Source: JBBDWJ01 sp040902925
Lineage (GTDB): Bacteria > Acidobacteriota > Terriglobia > Bryobacterales > UBA6623
Assembly: GCA_040902925.1 (NCBI GenBank)
Contig: JBBDWJ010000207.1
Location: 1 to 21,143 of the forward strand
Direction of reading: 5' to 3'
Length of the DNA: 21,143 bases
How positions within the stretch are numbered: position 1 is the stretch's first letter; every line of letters starts with the position of its first letter. Under the pieces are notes generated by a model. It did no database searches and was not told the origin of the DNA. It saw only the letters and a program-made list of their open reading frames with translations. The position numbers and the translations under genes were made by a program. Positions 7,312-16,770 of this stretch are shown here, piece by piece.

Positions 7312-7915
7312 TTGCACTGCTCTACGGCCTGAAGTGCGAACCGCATGAGCAGCAGTACCATTTTCCGCTCCGACGTTGGTCCGCGGGCCTCACGGCTACG
7401 TTCCTATTCCGCGTTAACTCCTTCGCCCGGTGAGCTTTATCGATCAACCGGCATCGTTGTTTCGAGGCGCATCCTTCCCGTTCGCGGTAGCCTGACGGTT
7501 GCCGGCCGGTTCGCTAATGGCCTGCCTCGTCCGTCACTTGGGGTGCGAAAGATTCCCATGGAAACTCCAGGATCGAGTTTGGACCGCTTGAGGCTTGGAA
7601 CCAGCCAACGTCCGCGCCACGCCTTCTCCGAGGGCTCAGGCAGAGATCCTCGGGAGCGTGTTGTGAGAGTCAGAGTGTTCGTCGCGGGCTTTCGACGCTC
7701 AACGCAAAAGAGCAGCCATTCTTTTGCGGCGAGCGCATGGGGTCGATCTGGGACCGCGGCGCCCAGGAGCGGTTGCCATTTCCGGAAGGAGGCGGCCGTT
7801 ACTTGTAACGTGGGCTAGCCCGTTGAGAGGCTAGCAGGGGCCGGGAACGTCTGGTCGCCAGACCGTTGCCTGGTTTATCCGCTGCGAATCAACTAGTTAA
7901 TTAGGAGAGGGATCA
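7312..7915. other. Long leader/intergenic region upstream of the TonB receptor
   Basis: About 600 bp precede the receptor gene with no recognisable gene. A 157-codon frame at 7345-7818 has Ser/Arg-rich, low-order translation and no ribosome site, and is not accepted. The last 110 bp carry several hairpins. One is the perfect 10-bp palindrome GGGCTAGCCC (7812-7821), with GGCTAGC repeated shortly after. Another is GTCTGG-TCG-CCAGAC (7849-7863). This may be a structured 5' leader of the receptor mRNA; I do not recognise a known riboswitch. Confidence 0.4.
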
Positions 7916-10900
7916 ATGAAGACAGGGCGCTTGGTCCGCCGTGCCACGAGGCACGGCTGGATGCGAGGGAATGTTTTGCCGCGGCTGAATCGGTTCAACT
8001 GCGCAATCGTGCTCATGTTCGTATGTGCTTCCGGTTTGGAGGCCCAGGTAGGCGGCCGCGTGAGCGGCTTCCTGAAAGATGCCACGGGAGCGGTGCTTCC
8101 AGGCGCGAAAATCACCGCCCGTTCGGTGGGGCAGCAACTCGAGCGTACGACAACTTCGGATGCAACAGGGCTCTATGCATTGCTGGCGGTGCCGCCCGGG
8201 ACGTACACGGTCACCGCGGAGCTCGACGGATTTGAAACCCAAACCCAGCGTGGAGTCGATTTGAGCCTCAACGAAAACCTGCGGCTCGATTTCACGATGG
8301 CGGTCGGTTCGCTGGCTACGGAAGTGACGGTAGAGAGCACGGCGACATTGGTGGATACGGAAAGTCAAACCCTCGGCGCCCTCGTTGACTCGCGCCGGGT
8401 TGTCGATCTGCCCATCAATGGCCGCAACGTCATGGCGCTCGCAAACACGCTGCCGGGCGTTTCGCAGGTCTTTGCGCCCCAGGAAATGGAGAACACCCGC
8501 AACGGCCCCAACATGAGCGTCAACGGCGGGCGCTCGGTGAACAATAACTACACCTTCAACGGCGCAAACTTTCTGCACTTCGGGCAAACGACGGGCCTGA
8601 ACTACCCGCCGCCGGACGCAGTTCAGGAAATCCAGATGGAAACCCACAACTTCGGCAGCGAGCATGGCAATAACTCCGGAAGCCAGGTCAGCGTGACGTC
8701 GAAGTCGGGCACCAACGAGTTTCATGGCTCGGCCTGGGAGTTTTTGCGCAATGACAAGCTGAATGCCCGCAGCTTCTTCCAGCCGCGGCGCCCGCAGACC
8801 CGGCAGAACCAGGCCGGAGTGGCGGCCGGCGGACCCATCAAGAAAGACAAGCTTTTCGTCTTCGGCTACTACCAAAGACTCTGGAACCGGCCGGAGGTCG
8901 GCTCCACTCAGGCGTTCGTGCCATCTCCGCTAGAACGCACCGGAAACTTCTCCGAGTCCGGCGTGACGCTCGAGAATCCGATCGACGGGGTTACCGGCGA
9001 ACCGCTGCTGGATTCGCAGGGCAATCCCTGCGTGATCAATAACGTCATCCACCCGAGTTGTTTGAGTCCGGGGACCTCGAACGTAATGAATCAGTTCATC
9101 CCCACGACACCCAACAACATCTTCGTGGCCCAAAACCCCGAACCCTCCGGCAACTACAGTTTCATGACCAGGGTCGATTTTCTGCAGACGAGCAAGCATA
9201 CGTTGTTCGGTCACTACTACGAAGACCGCTACGACCAGATCACCGCGGGAGGATCGATCAAGCCGTACACCCAAGGCGATGTGTATGTGTGGGTCAGGAA
9301 CCCGAGCATCAGCAGCACCTACACGATCAGCCCCATGCTTCTCAACGAAGCCAACTTCTCGTTTATGAAAACGAAGTCGGGAACAACCCCCGACGTCACC
9401 TACGATCCGCGAAGCTTCGGCATTGACGTACCGCAAGGGCACAACGGCGAGGGACTTTCGTATAACGTGTCGGGAAGGTTCTCCCTGAGCAACACCAACC
9501 CCAACGGGCAGGACTACGAGAACTACTATTTCAAAGACACGATGAGCTGGATTAAAGGCCGCCACACGATGAAGTGGGGCTTTGAGATGCACAGCACCAA
9601 CTGGCACCTCGACACGACCTACGCGCAGGGCCGCAGCGTAACCTTCAGCGGCAATCAGACAGGAGACCCCACGGCGGATTTCCTGATGGGCCGCTTCGAC
9701 AACCTGAACGTGACCTTTGGCCAGCCGGGCAGCGACCCGGTCGCGGAGGCATACTACTTCTTCTTCCAGGATCAGTGGAAGATCAAGCCGCGCTTCACGC
9801 TGACCTATGGCGTTCGCTATGAACCGTATCTGCCTTGGGACCAGGAGTTCGGCTGGCACACCGCACCGGATCTGGCGGGGGGATTCCGTGCCCGCTCCAC
9901 CGTGAAACCCGATTCACTGCCTGGCGTGCTGCATCCGGGCGACCCCGGCCTACCCACGAACGGCAAGCTGACCTTCAACGACATGAACAACCTGGGTCCC
10001 CGCATGGGGTTCGCCTGGGACGTTTTTGGCGATGGCAAGTTCAGCGTTCGCGGTGGCTACGGGATCTTCTTCGACCGCGTCAGCGCCACCACCGTGCATA
10101 CGTCGGAAGCCCCCTACCGCGGCACCGACGTGATCAACGACGGGTATCTTGACGATCCTTACATCGGCGCCGGGCTGCCCTACCCGCCCGAGGGAAGGGT
10201 GTCGGGGAATTTCGGCTGCAGCGGCCCCCGGATGACGCAGTCGCTGGCCGAACTGGGAGGGCCGACCGCTCCGGGATATCCCTTCATAACCTGCGAGTTT
10301 CCGATTCCGCAGCGGCTGGTGCTGACCGAAGACCACCTGGTCGTTCCGTACACGCAATCGATGAACCTCACGCTGCAGCGGCAGCTCACGAGGGACATGG
10401 TGATCGAGGCCAGCTACGTCGGGAAGTTAACCCAAAAACTCGACGGGCACCGCCATTGGAATCCGGCGGTCTTTGGACCGTCGCTGGTAACCGGCGAGGC
10501 CCCTTCGAGCCGCAATGTGAACGAGAGGGTGTTGTACTTCGAGACGCTCGGCCTGATGGATACGCAAGTTCGCGTCATGGGTAATGACTACCGCAGCTCG
10601 TACCACAGTTTTCAGATCCGGTTGAACAAGCGTTTTTCGAACGGCTTTTCGTTTCTTGGCTCCTACGTCGTTTCGAAGGGCATTGACAACATGGTGGCTC
10701 CTCAGCCGGGGATCAGCCCGGGCGTGGGCAACCCGTTCGATATACGATCGGAGTTCGGGCGCGGCAACTACGACCAACGCCACATCGTTCGCATGAGTTG
10801 GATCTGGAGCCCGCAGGGACCAACTTCGGGAATGGGCCGCACCCTACTGGGAGGATGGACGATCACGGGACTGACCAGCATCTTGAGCGGCGGCCCGATC

Positions 10901-11329
10901 AACGTCGCGCAAGGCACCGATGTGGCTCTGGATGGCACCAGCCAGACGGGTCTGCAACATGCGCAGTTTGCGGAGGGGATCACCCACGACGATCTTACGA
11001 TCGACCATTCCAGCCGTCACGAGATGATCCAGCAGTTTTTCAACATCTCCGCTTTCGTCAAGCCCAACAACCTGCCGCGCGGTATTTATGGAAATGCCGG
11101 GCGCAACTTGATCAGCGGGCCCGCCACCGTGAACACCGATCTGGCGGTCATGAAGGACTTCATGGTCCGTGAACCCCTGCGGGTGCAACTGCGGGGCGAG
11201 TTTTTTAACGCTTTCAACCAGGTGAACTTCGCGCAGCCGCAGAGGCTGGCGCAGTCCGGCAGCTTTGGCCGCATTACCGGCGCCCAGGCGGGACGGGTTG
11301 TTCAGGTTGCGCTGAAGGTCATCTGGTAG
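7916..11329 (+). CDS. Oar-like TonB-dependent outer-membrane receptor with carboxypeptidase-regulatory domain
   Basis: A 1137-residue outer-membrane protein. After a basic N-region and hydrophobic segment (29-40) the signal peptide ends near LEAQ (44). Residues 46-130 are a CarboxypepD_reg-like fold (GRVSGFLKDATGAVLPGAKI, PPGTYTVTAELDGFE). The plug region starts near 155 with LVDSRRVVDLPINGRN, a hallmark of the acidobacterial Oar-like receptors. A long beta barrel follows, and the chain ends in an aromatic residue (VALKVIW), as outer-membrane barrels do. Such receptors import large or scarce ligands, often glycans or peptides, using TonB energy; the ligand here is unknown. The start is supported by GGAGAGG 5 nt before the ATG. 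The gene opens a co-directional run of exported proteins. Confidence 0.92.
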   Translation: MKTGRLVRRATRHGWMRGNVLPRLNRFNCAIVLMFVCASGLEAQVGGRVSGFLKDATGAVLPGAKITARSVGQQLERTTTSDATGLYALLAVPPGTYTVTAELDGFETQTQRGVDLSLNENLRLDFTMAVGSLATEVTVESTATLVDTESQTLGALVDSRRVVDLPINGRNVMALANTLPGVSQVFAPQEMENTRNGPNMSVNGGRSVNNNYTFNGANFLHFGQTTGLNYPPPDAVQEIQMETHNFGSEHGNNSGSQVSVTSKSGTNEFHGSAWEFLRNDKLNARSFFQPRRPQTRQNQAGVAAGGPIKKDKLFVFGYYQRLWNRPEVGSTQAFVPSPLERTGNFSESGVTLENPIDGVTGEPLLDSQGNPCVINNVIHPSCLSPGTSNVMNQFIPTTPNNIFVAQNPEPSGNYSFMTRVDFLQTSKHTLFGHYYEDRYDQITAGGSIKPYTQGDVYVWVRNPSISSTYTISPMLLNEANFSFMKTKSGTTPDVTYDPRSFGIDVPQGHNGEGLSYNVSGRFSLSNTNPNGQDYENYYFKDTMSWIKGRHTMKWGFEMHSTNWHLDTTYAQGRSVTFSGNQTGDPTADFLMGRFDNLNVTFGQPGSDPVAEAYYFFFQDQWKIKPRFTLTYGVRYEPYLPWDQEFGWHTAPDLAGGFRARSTVKPDSLPGVLHPGDPGLPTNGKLTFNDMNNLGPRMGFAWDVFGDGKFSVRGGYGIFFDRVSATTVHTSEAPYRGTDVINDGYLDDPYIGAGLPYPPEGRVSGNFGCSGPRMTQSLAELGGPTAPGYPFITCEFPIPQRLVLTEDHLVVPYTQSMNLTLQRQLTRDMVIEASYVGKLTQKLDGHRHWNPAVFGPSLVTGEAPSSRNVNERVLYFETLGLMDTQVRVMGNDYRSSYHSFQIRLNKRFSNGFSFLGSYVVSKGIDNMVAPQPGISPGVGNPFDIRSEFGRGNYDQRHIVRMSWIWSPQGPTSGMGRTLLGGWTITGLTSILSGGPINVAQGTDVALDGTSQTGLQHAQFAEGITHDDLTIDHSSRHEMIQQFFNISAFVKPNNLPRGIYGNAGRNLISGPATVNTDLAVMKDFMVREPLRVQLRGEFFNAFNQVNFAQPQRLAQSGSFGRITGAQAGRVVQVALKVIW

Positions 11330-11350
11330 GAAGACTATCGTAGGAATGGG

Positions 11351-11382
11351 GCGCCGGCCCGTGGATTCGACTGGGCCGGCGC
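11351..11382. terminator. Strong hairpin after the TonB receptor gene
   Basis: A perfect 10-bp GC stem (GCGCCGGCCC at 11351-11360 with its complement at 11373-11382) closes a 12-nt loop, 21 nt after the receptor stop. No T-run follows (TTGGTTCCG). It may terminate part of the transcripts or stabilise the receptor mRNA end, which would lower expression of the downstream genes. Confidence 0.5.
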
Positions 11383-11510
11383 TTGGTTCCGTGTCTGGAC
11401 ACCGCTCGCCGACCCGCTTCCCGAATAGGAGCGTGGCGGGAGGTTGGATTTTCCGCCGCTCCGCCGTTTTGCCGGCGTGAGTTCGATACAGCCGAACAGG
11501 AAGGTTGAAG

Positions 11511-12413
11511 ATGCACATGCGTGCTTTCTGTCTGTTGCTTGCCGGGGTTTCCCTGGCCGTCGCCCAGTCAAATTTCCCGGCGATGCACTACAAGGTCGAC
11601 GCCGAATGGCCGCAATTGCCCGTCGGCTGGAATTTTGGAGAGACGCCCGGCGTCGCGGTGGACGCCAAGGATCACGTTTTTGTTCTCCATCGGGGTGAAA
11701 ATCCAATCATGGAATTCACTCCCGACGGCCGCTTGGTGCGGTCCTGGGGCAAGGGCCTGTTTATCCGGCCGCACGCCATCCGGATCGACCCGGAAGGCAA
11801 TATCTGGACCGTCGACAACGATACACACCAAGTGCTGAAGATGGACGCCAGTGGAAGGGTCCGCCTGGTCATCGGCCGGCGCGGAGTGAGCGGAGAAACC
11901 GAAGAGGCGTTCAACCGGCCGACCGACATCGCCTTCGCCGCCAACGGGGACATCTACATCAGCGACGGCTACGTGAATTCCCGCGTCGTCAAGTTTTCGA
12001 AAGACGGCCGCTATATCACCGCCTGGGGCAAGAAAGGCAGCGGCCCCGGGGAATTCAATCTGCCGCATTCGGTGGCCGTCGATAAACAGGGGCGCGTGTA
12101 CGTCGGTGACCGCGAAAACCGCCGCTTACAGGTGTTCGACGGCAATGGCAAGTTCCTGGAAGAGTGGAAGCATGTCGGGTCGCCTTGGGGCCTCGACCTG
12201 CAGCCTGATCAGACGATGTTCATCGCCGATGGGTACAACGATCGCGTTTTGAAAGTCGATCTTACCGGCAAAGTGCTGGGCGCGTTTGGCGGAAACGGCA
12301 GAATGCCTGGCGAGATGAGCTTTGTTCATCACTTGGAAGTGGACAGCGCGGGCAATATTTATGTGGGCGAGATCAAGAATCAGCGGATTCAACGATTCAC
12401 GCCGCGCAAATGA
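11511..12413 (+). CDS. Secreted NHL-repeat beta-propeller protein
   Basis: A 300-residue exported protein with signal peptide MHMRAFCLLLAGVSLAVAQ. About six NHL-type blades follow, each with a pattern such as PTDIAFAANGDIYISDGYVN, LPHSVAVDKQGRVYVGDREN and GLDLQPDQTMFIADGYNDR. The fold matches the NHL/peptidyl-alpha-hydroxyglycine amidating lyase-like propellers common in Acidobacteria and Planctomycetes. It could bind a partner protein or be a lyase; catalytic residues cannot be assigned. The start at 11511 has AGGAAGG about 6 nt upstream. A TTG two codons earlier is unlikely. The gene lies between the receptor and PSD1 genes, so a periplasmic role in the same process is inferred. Confidence 0.88.
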   Translation: MHMRAFCLLLAGVSLAVAQSNFPAMHYKVDAEWPQLPVGWNFGETPGVAVDAKDHVFVLHRGENPIMEFTPDGRLVRSWGKGLFIRPHAIRIDPEGNIWTVDNDTHQVLKMDASGRVRLVIGRRGVSGETEEAFNRPTDIAFAANGDIYISDGYVNSRVVKFSKDGRYITAWGKKGSGPGEFNLPHSVAVDKQGRVYVGDRENRRLQVFDGNGKFLEEWKHVGSPWGLDLQPDQTMFIADGYNDRVLKVDLTGKVLGAFGGNGRMPGEMSFVHHLEVDSAGNIYVGEIKNQRIQRFTPRK

Positions 12414-12512
12414 CGCTCTTCACCTGGGAAGATCGTCCGGACTTGTAACCTCGCACGGCGTGGCGAGAGTCATTACTTATCAGTAACGCCACAAGAAGCG
12501 GTATCGAGTATT

Positions 12513-15224
12513 ATGCGAACACCCAGAGCGAACGGGCGGCATGCCATCGGGAATGAAAACGGTCACGGATTGCGTCCTATCGCCTGGGCTGCGACGGCTC
12601 TGGCTGGGATGCTGCTTCCCGGGAGCGCGTTCGCTCAGGCGCCTTCGTTTCTTGAGACGGTGGCGCCGATACTGACCGAGCAGTGCCTCACCTGCCACGG
12701 GCCCGCGCAGCAGCTCTCCCTCTATGACCTGAGCAACCGCGAGGCCGCGCTCAAAGGCGGCCAGAAAGGGATAGCGATCGTCCCGGGGCATTCCGCCAGC
12801 AGCGCCTTCGTTCAGCGCTTGACGGGCGCGGTACAGCCTGCGATGCCGCTCGGCGGCAAGCTGAGCGATGCCGATATCGCCACGATCAAGAGATGGATCG
12901 ATGCGGGCGCCGCGTGGGAAGGCGGCGCGCTTGGTTCGCACGAGGCCAGCCCGCCTCCGCCCCAGGACCAACTCCACGAGAAGAACTTTTCCGAAAACGA
13001 TCGCAGCTGGTGGGCTTTCAAGAACCCCGTGCGTTATCCAATTCCCGATAGCGGCGATCCGCGCTGGAACGGAAACCCGATCGACAGCTTCGTGCGGCAG
13101 ACGCTCGAAAAGGAAGGGCTCGAACCGGCGCCCCAAGCCGATCGCCGCACTCTGATCCGGCGGGCCTATCTCGACATGGTTGGCCTGCTGCCGCCTTACG
13201 AAGTTGTCGAAGAGTTCGTTAACGACAAGTCCCCTGATGCCTGGCAAAAGCAGGTGGATAGCCTGCTCGCCTCGCCCCACTACGGCGAGCGCTGGGCAAG
13301 GCACTGGCTTGATGTCGCGCGCTACGCCGACAGTTGGGGGCACATACACGACGACGACAACGCCGATGCCTGGCGCTATCGCGATTACGTGATAAGCGCG
13401 TTCAACGACGACAAGCCCTACGATCAGTTTGTTCGCGAGCAGATGGCCGGCGATGAACTGGAAGAGGTCAGCTATGACAGCCTCATCGCGACGAGCTTTC
13501 ACCGCATCGGGCCGCGCGTGCTGTTCCGCGAAAAACAGAATCCGCACTACCGCTACGACTATCTGAACGATATGGTCGCGACCACTTCGCGGGCCTTCAT
13601 GGGGCTGACAGTCGCCTGCGCGCGCTGCCACGACCACAAATTCGACGCCATCTCGCAGATGGATTATTACCGCATGGCCGCGGTCTTCTTTCCTTTCATC
13701 GACTATGACCATAAACTCGCGCCCAGCGAAGAGGCGGCCGCTTACGAGGCACGCAGAGCCGAGATCGACGCGCAAATGAAGCCGCTGCGCGAACAGGTCG
13801 ATGCGATCATCGAGCCCTATCAGCAAGCGCGATTCGAGGAGCAATTAAAGGCGTTTCCCGAAGACGTTCAGATGGCGGTGAAGATCCCCGCTGAGGAGCG
13901 CACTCCGGGCCAGAAATTGCTGGCCGAGCAAGTTCTGTCCATTCGCGATCGGGGAAGGCGCGGACTGAAACTCAGCGATGCCGACCGCGAGAAGATGGAC
14001 GCGCTCGATGAGCAAATCCGCCAATTGCGAAAACAGATGCCAAAGCCGCTGCCGGTCACGGCCGGCATCCGCGACGGCGACTACCGCTTTACGCCCGACG
14101 GACCCGGCGACGCGCCGGTGCCCGGTACGACGGCCAAGCGCATTAAGGTCGACTTCGACGGTAGCTTCGTGCCGCGGCCCGGCAACCATTACGAGCCGCC
14201 GCCGCTGTATTACCCGCCGCTCGGCGAGCCCGGCGAAGGCCAAATTATCGAACCCGGATTCTTGTCGGTGCTGAGCGGCGAAGGGCCGGGCGAAATCCCG
14301 CCGCTGCCGGACGACAAGCTTTCCAGCGGCCGCCGCCTGGCGCTGGCCAACTGGATGGTATCCGACGACAATCCACTGACGGCGCGAGTGATGGTCAACC
14401 GCGTCTGGCACCATCACTTCGGCCGCGGCATCGTCGACACGCCGAGCAACTTCGGGCGCATGGGCAGCCTTCCGTCGCACCCTGAGCTGCTGGACTGGCT
14501 GGCCACCGAATTCGTGCGCCAGGGATGGCGCATCAAACCGCTGCAGCGCTTGATCCTGACCTCGCAGGTCTATCAAATGGACGGCAGCTTCTACCGCGCC
14601 GCCAACTTCGAGAAAGATCCTGACAACAAATACTTGTGGCGCTTTCCAATGCAGCGCGTGGAAGGCGAAATTGTTCGCGATCTGATTCTTTCCGCGAGCG
14701 GGCAAATAAATCTCGAAGCAGGCGGGCCGCCGTTCTTCCCCGCTCTTCCCGCATCCGTACGCGAAGAAACCAAACGCGTCGGCCGCTGGGAGCTGACCAA
14801 GGAAGAGCCTTCGACCTGGAGGCGCAGCATCTACGCGTATTGGAAGCGGGCGCGCAAGCATCCGATGTTCGAGGTGTTCGATCAGCCTGACACCATGGTG
14901 AGCTGCGAGCAGCGCAACACCACCACCGTCCCGACGCAAGCGCTGACGCTGCTCAACAATGAGTTCTCGCTGCTGCAATCGCAACATTTCGCCAAACGCG
15001 TGCGGGATGCCGCTGGCGATTCCGCCGAGTCGATGGTGAATACGGCGTATCACATCGCCCTGAGCCGCGATCCGCGGCCGGCCGAGCTGGCCGACAATCT
15101 CGCGTTCTTCAAGGAGCGCCGCAGCCATCATGCGGCCAAACCGGCGGATGACCCGGAACTGGCCGCGCTGACCGATCTGTGCAATGTCGTCCTCAACCTG
15201 AACGAGTTTCTCTATGTTCAATAA
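12513..15224 (+). CDS. PSD1 family protein: PSCyt1, DUF1549 and DUF1553 domains with two heme motifs
   Basis: A 903-residue exported protein. The hydrophobic signal is at about 22-41 (ending GSAFAQA). PSCyt1 spans about 45-115 with heme motif Cys58-Leu-Thr-Cys61-His62 and NREAALKGGQKGIAIVPG. DUF1549 spans about 185-400 (PIDSFVRQTLEKEGLEPAPQ, HYGERWARHWLDVARYADS) and ends with a second heme motif Cys369-Ala-Arg-Cys372-His373. A charged coiled-coil-like linker covers about 410-510. DUF1553 covers about 615-890 (RRLALANWMVSDDNPLTARV, NRVWHHHFGRG). These proteins are paired with DUF1501 partners in Planctomycetes, Verrucomicrobia and Acidobacteria; a periplasmic redox role on complex organic matter is suspected but unproven. 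The stop overlaps the next start by 11 nt. Confidence 0.93.
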   Translation: MRTPRANGRHAIGNENGHGLRPIAWAATALAGMLLPGSAFAQAPSFLETVAPILTEQCLTCHGPAQQLSLYDLSNREAALKGGQKGIAIVPGHSASSAFVQRLTGAVQPAMPLGGKLSDADIATIKRWIDAGAAWEGGALGSHEASPPPPQDQLHEKNFSENDRSWWAFKNPVRYPIPDSGDPRWNGNPIDSFVRQTLEKEGLEPAPQADRRTLIRRAYLDMVGLLPPYEVVEEFVNDKSPDAWQKQVDSLLASPHYGERWARHWLDVARYADSWGHIHDDDNADAWRYRDYVISAFNDDKPYDQFVREQMAGDELEEVSYDSLIATSFHRIGPRVLFREKQNPHYRYDYLNDMVATTSRAFMGLTVACARCHDHKFDAISQMDYYRMAAVFFPFIDYDHKLAPSEEAAAYEARRAEIDAQMKPLREQVDAIIEPYQQARFEEQLKAFPEDVQMAVKIPAEERTPGQKLLAEQVLSIRDRGRRGLKLSDADREKMDALDEQIRQLRKQMPKPLPVTAGIRDGDYRFTPDGPGDAPVPGTTAKRIKVDFDGSFVPRPGNHYEPPPLYYPPLGEPGEGQIIEPGFLSVLSGEGPGEIPPLPDDKLSSGRRLALANWMVSDDNPLTARVMVNRVWHHHFGRGIVDTPSNFGRMGSLPSHPELLDWLATEFVRQGWRIKPLQRLILTSQVYQMDGSFYRAANFEKDPDNKYLWRFPMQRVEGEIVRDLILSASGQINLEAGGPPFFPALPASVREETKRVGRWELTKEEPSTWRRSIYAYWKRARKHPMFEVFDQPDTMVSCEQRNTTTVPTQALTLLNNEFSLLQSQHFAKRVRDAAGDSAESMVNTAYHIALSRDPRPAELADNLAFFKERRSHHAAKPADDPELAALTDLCNVVLNLNEFLYVQ

Positions 15225-16707
15225 GCAGTTTTCGCGCAAACAGTCCGGCTTCGTTTCACGGCGGGATTTTCTGTTTCGCGCCGGCGAGGGAATCGGCGGC
15301 CTGGCGCTGGCGCACCTGTTGAATCAGGATGGCTTGCTCGCCGCCGGCTGCGAAAACCCGCCGGGTATCACCTCGCCCTACGCACCCAAACAGCCGCACT
15401 TCAAGCCGCGAGCGAAAAACGTCATCTCGCTGTTCATGTGCGGCGGCGTTAGCCACCTCGACACGTTCGATCCCAAGCCGGCCCTCGACAAGTATCACGG
15501 CCAGCCGCTGCCCGGCGAAGACGACGTGCAGGTGCAGCAAGGCTTTCCCGGCCCGATCATGCGCAGTCCGTACAAGTTTCAGAAGTACGGCCGCGGTGGC
15601 ATCGACGTCTCCGAGCTGTTTCCGAACATGGCGCAGCGCGTCGACGACATCGCGCTGATCCGCTCGGCGGTCGGCCGCTCGAACGATCACTCGATCTCGC
15701 ACTTCGAATGGAACACCGGCGCGCTGTTGCCGGGTTCGCCCGCCTACGGCTCGTGGATCGCCTATGGGCTCGGCACCGAGAACCAGAACTTGCCGGCCTT
15801 TGTCGTCATTTACGATCCTCGCGGCGGCCCGTTTAACGGACCGAACAACTGGGGCGCCGGTTATCTGCCCGCCGCCTACCAAGGCACTACGTTTCGTTCG
15901 ACAGGCGACCCGATTCTCGACCTGAAGCCGCCGCCCGAGTATTTGAGCATCGACGAGCAGCGCAAACGGCTCGACCACCTGATTCGCCTTAACCAGCGGC
16001 ATGAGGAGCGCTTCCCCGGAGAAAGCGAGCTGGCGGCCCGCATCGCCTCGTATGAGCTCGCCTACCGCATGCAGGGCTGCGCGCCCGACGTGGTCGATCT
16101 CGATCAGGAAAGCGACGAAACCAAGCGCCTCTACGGCATGGAGGAAGCGATTTCAGAGCCCTTCGGACGGCAGTGCCTTCTGGCGCGCCGCATGGTCGAG
16201 CGCGGCGTCCGCTTCGTGCAGCTCTGGAACGGCGCCTACGTCAACGACACCGTCGACACCTGGGATGCCCACAACAGCATCGTCGACAACCATGGCCAGC
16301 ATGCCGCCGAAGTCGACAAGCCGATCGCGGGACTGCTTGCGGATCTCAAACGCCGCGGCATGCTCGACGAAACGCTCGTCATCTTCCACACCGAATTCGG
16401 CCGCATGCCGATTTCGCAGCGCGGCGTCGGCCGTGACCACAATCCCGGCGCGTTCAGTTTCTGGATGTCGGGCGCCGGCATCGAAGGCGGCCAGATCATC
16501 GGCGCAAGCGACGAATTCGGCTACAAGGTGGCCGAACAGCCCGTCAGCGTTTTCGATTTTCATGCTACAGTGCTCCACCTGATGGGTATTGACCACAAGC
16601 GCCTGACCTATTTCTTCAACGGACGCCATATGCGCCTTACCGACGTGCATGGCGAGTTGATTCCCCAGATCGCCGGCGAAGCCGCCGACATGCCAAGGAG
16701 CGGCTAA
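15214..16707 (+). CDS. DUF1501 family protein, Tat-exported, partner of PSD1
   Basis: A 497-residue protein with a twin-arginine signal (SRRDFLFRAGEGIGGLALAH at about 15-34), so it is probably folded, perhaps with a cofactor or metal, before export. The body has the DUF1501 marks VISLFMCGGVSHLDTFDPKP, IRSAVGRSNDHSISHFEWNT, TLVIFHTEFGRMPIS and RDHNPGAFSFWMSGAGIEGG, and ends with KRLTYFFNGRHMRLTDVHGE. The Asp/His-rich sites resemble the alkaline phosphatase/sulfatase fold, to which the family is related. Substrate is unknown. ATG at 15214 lies inside the last codons of the PSD1 gene, so translation is probably coupled. Confidence 0.93.
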   Translation: MFNKQFSRKQSGFVSRRDFLFRAGEGIGGLALAHLLNQDGLLAAGCENPPGITSPYAPKQPHFKPRAKNVISLFMCGGVSHLDTFDPKPALDKYHGQPLPGEDDVQVQQGFPGPIMRSPYKFQKYGRGGIDVSELFPNMAQRVDDIALIRSAVGRSNDHSISHFEWNTGALLPGSPAYGSWIAYGLGTENQNLPAFVVIYDPRGGPFNGPNNWGAGYLPAAYQGTTFRSTGDPILDLKPPPEYLSIDEQRKRLDHLIRLNQRHEERFPGESELAARIASYELAYRMQGCAPDVVDLDQESDETKRLYGMEEAISEPFGRQCLLARRMVERGVRFVQLWNGAYVNDTVDTWDAHNSIVDNHGQHAAEVDKPIAGLLADLKRRGMLDETLVIFHTEFGRMPISQRGVGRDHNPGAFSFWMSGAGIEGGQIIGASDEFGYKVAEQPVSVFDFHATVLHLMGIDHKRLTYFFNGRHMRLTDVHGELIPQIAGEAADMPRSG

Positions 16708-16770
16708 GTCCGTACGCCCCGGAAACGTTACGCCTTCCCTTTTTTCTTGCCGGCGCCAGGAGGTTGAGAG

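Noticed and set aside
7345..7818. 157-codon plus-strand frame upstream of the TonB receptor
   Set aside because: Ser/Arg-rich low-order translation, no ribosome site, no family similarity; probably chance.
12480..15239. Two long minus-strand frames (454 and 464 codons) antisense to the PSD1 gene
   Set aside because: They mirror the codon bias of the well-identified plus-strand PSD1 gene, lack domain similarity and have no ribosome sites. Typical GC-rich shadow frames.
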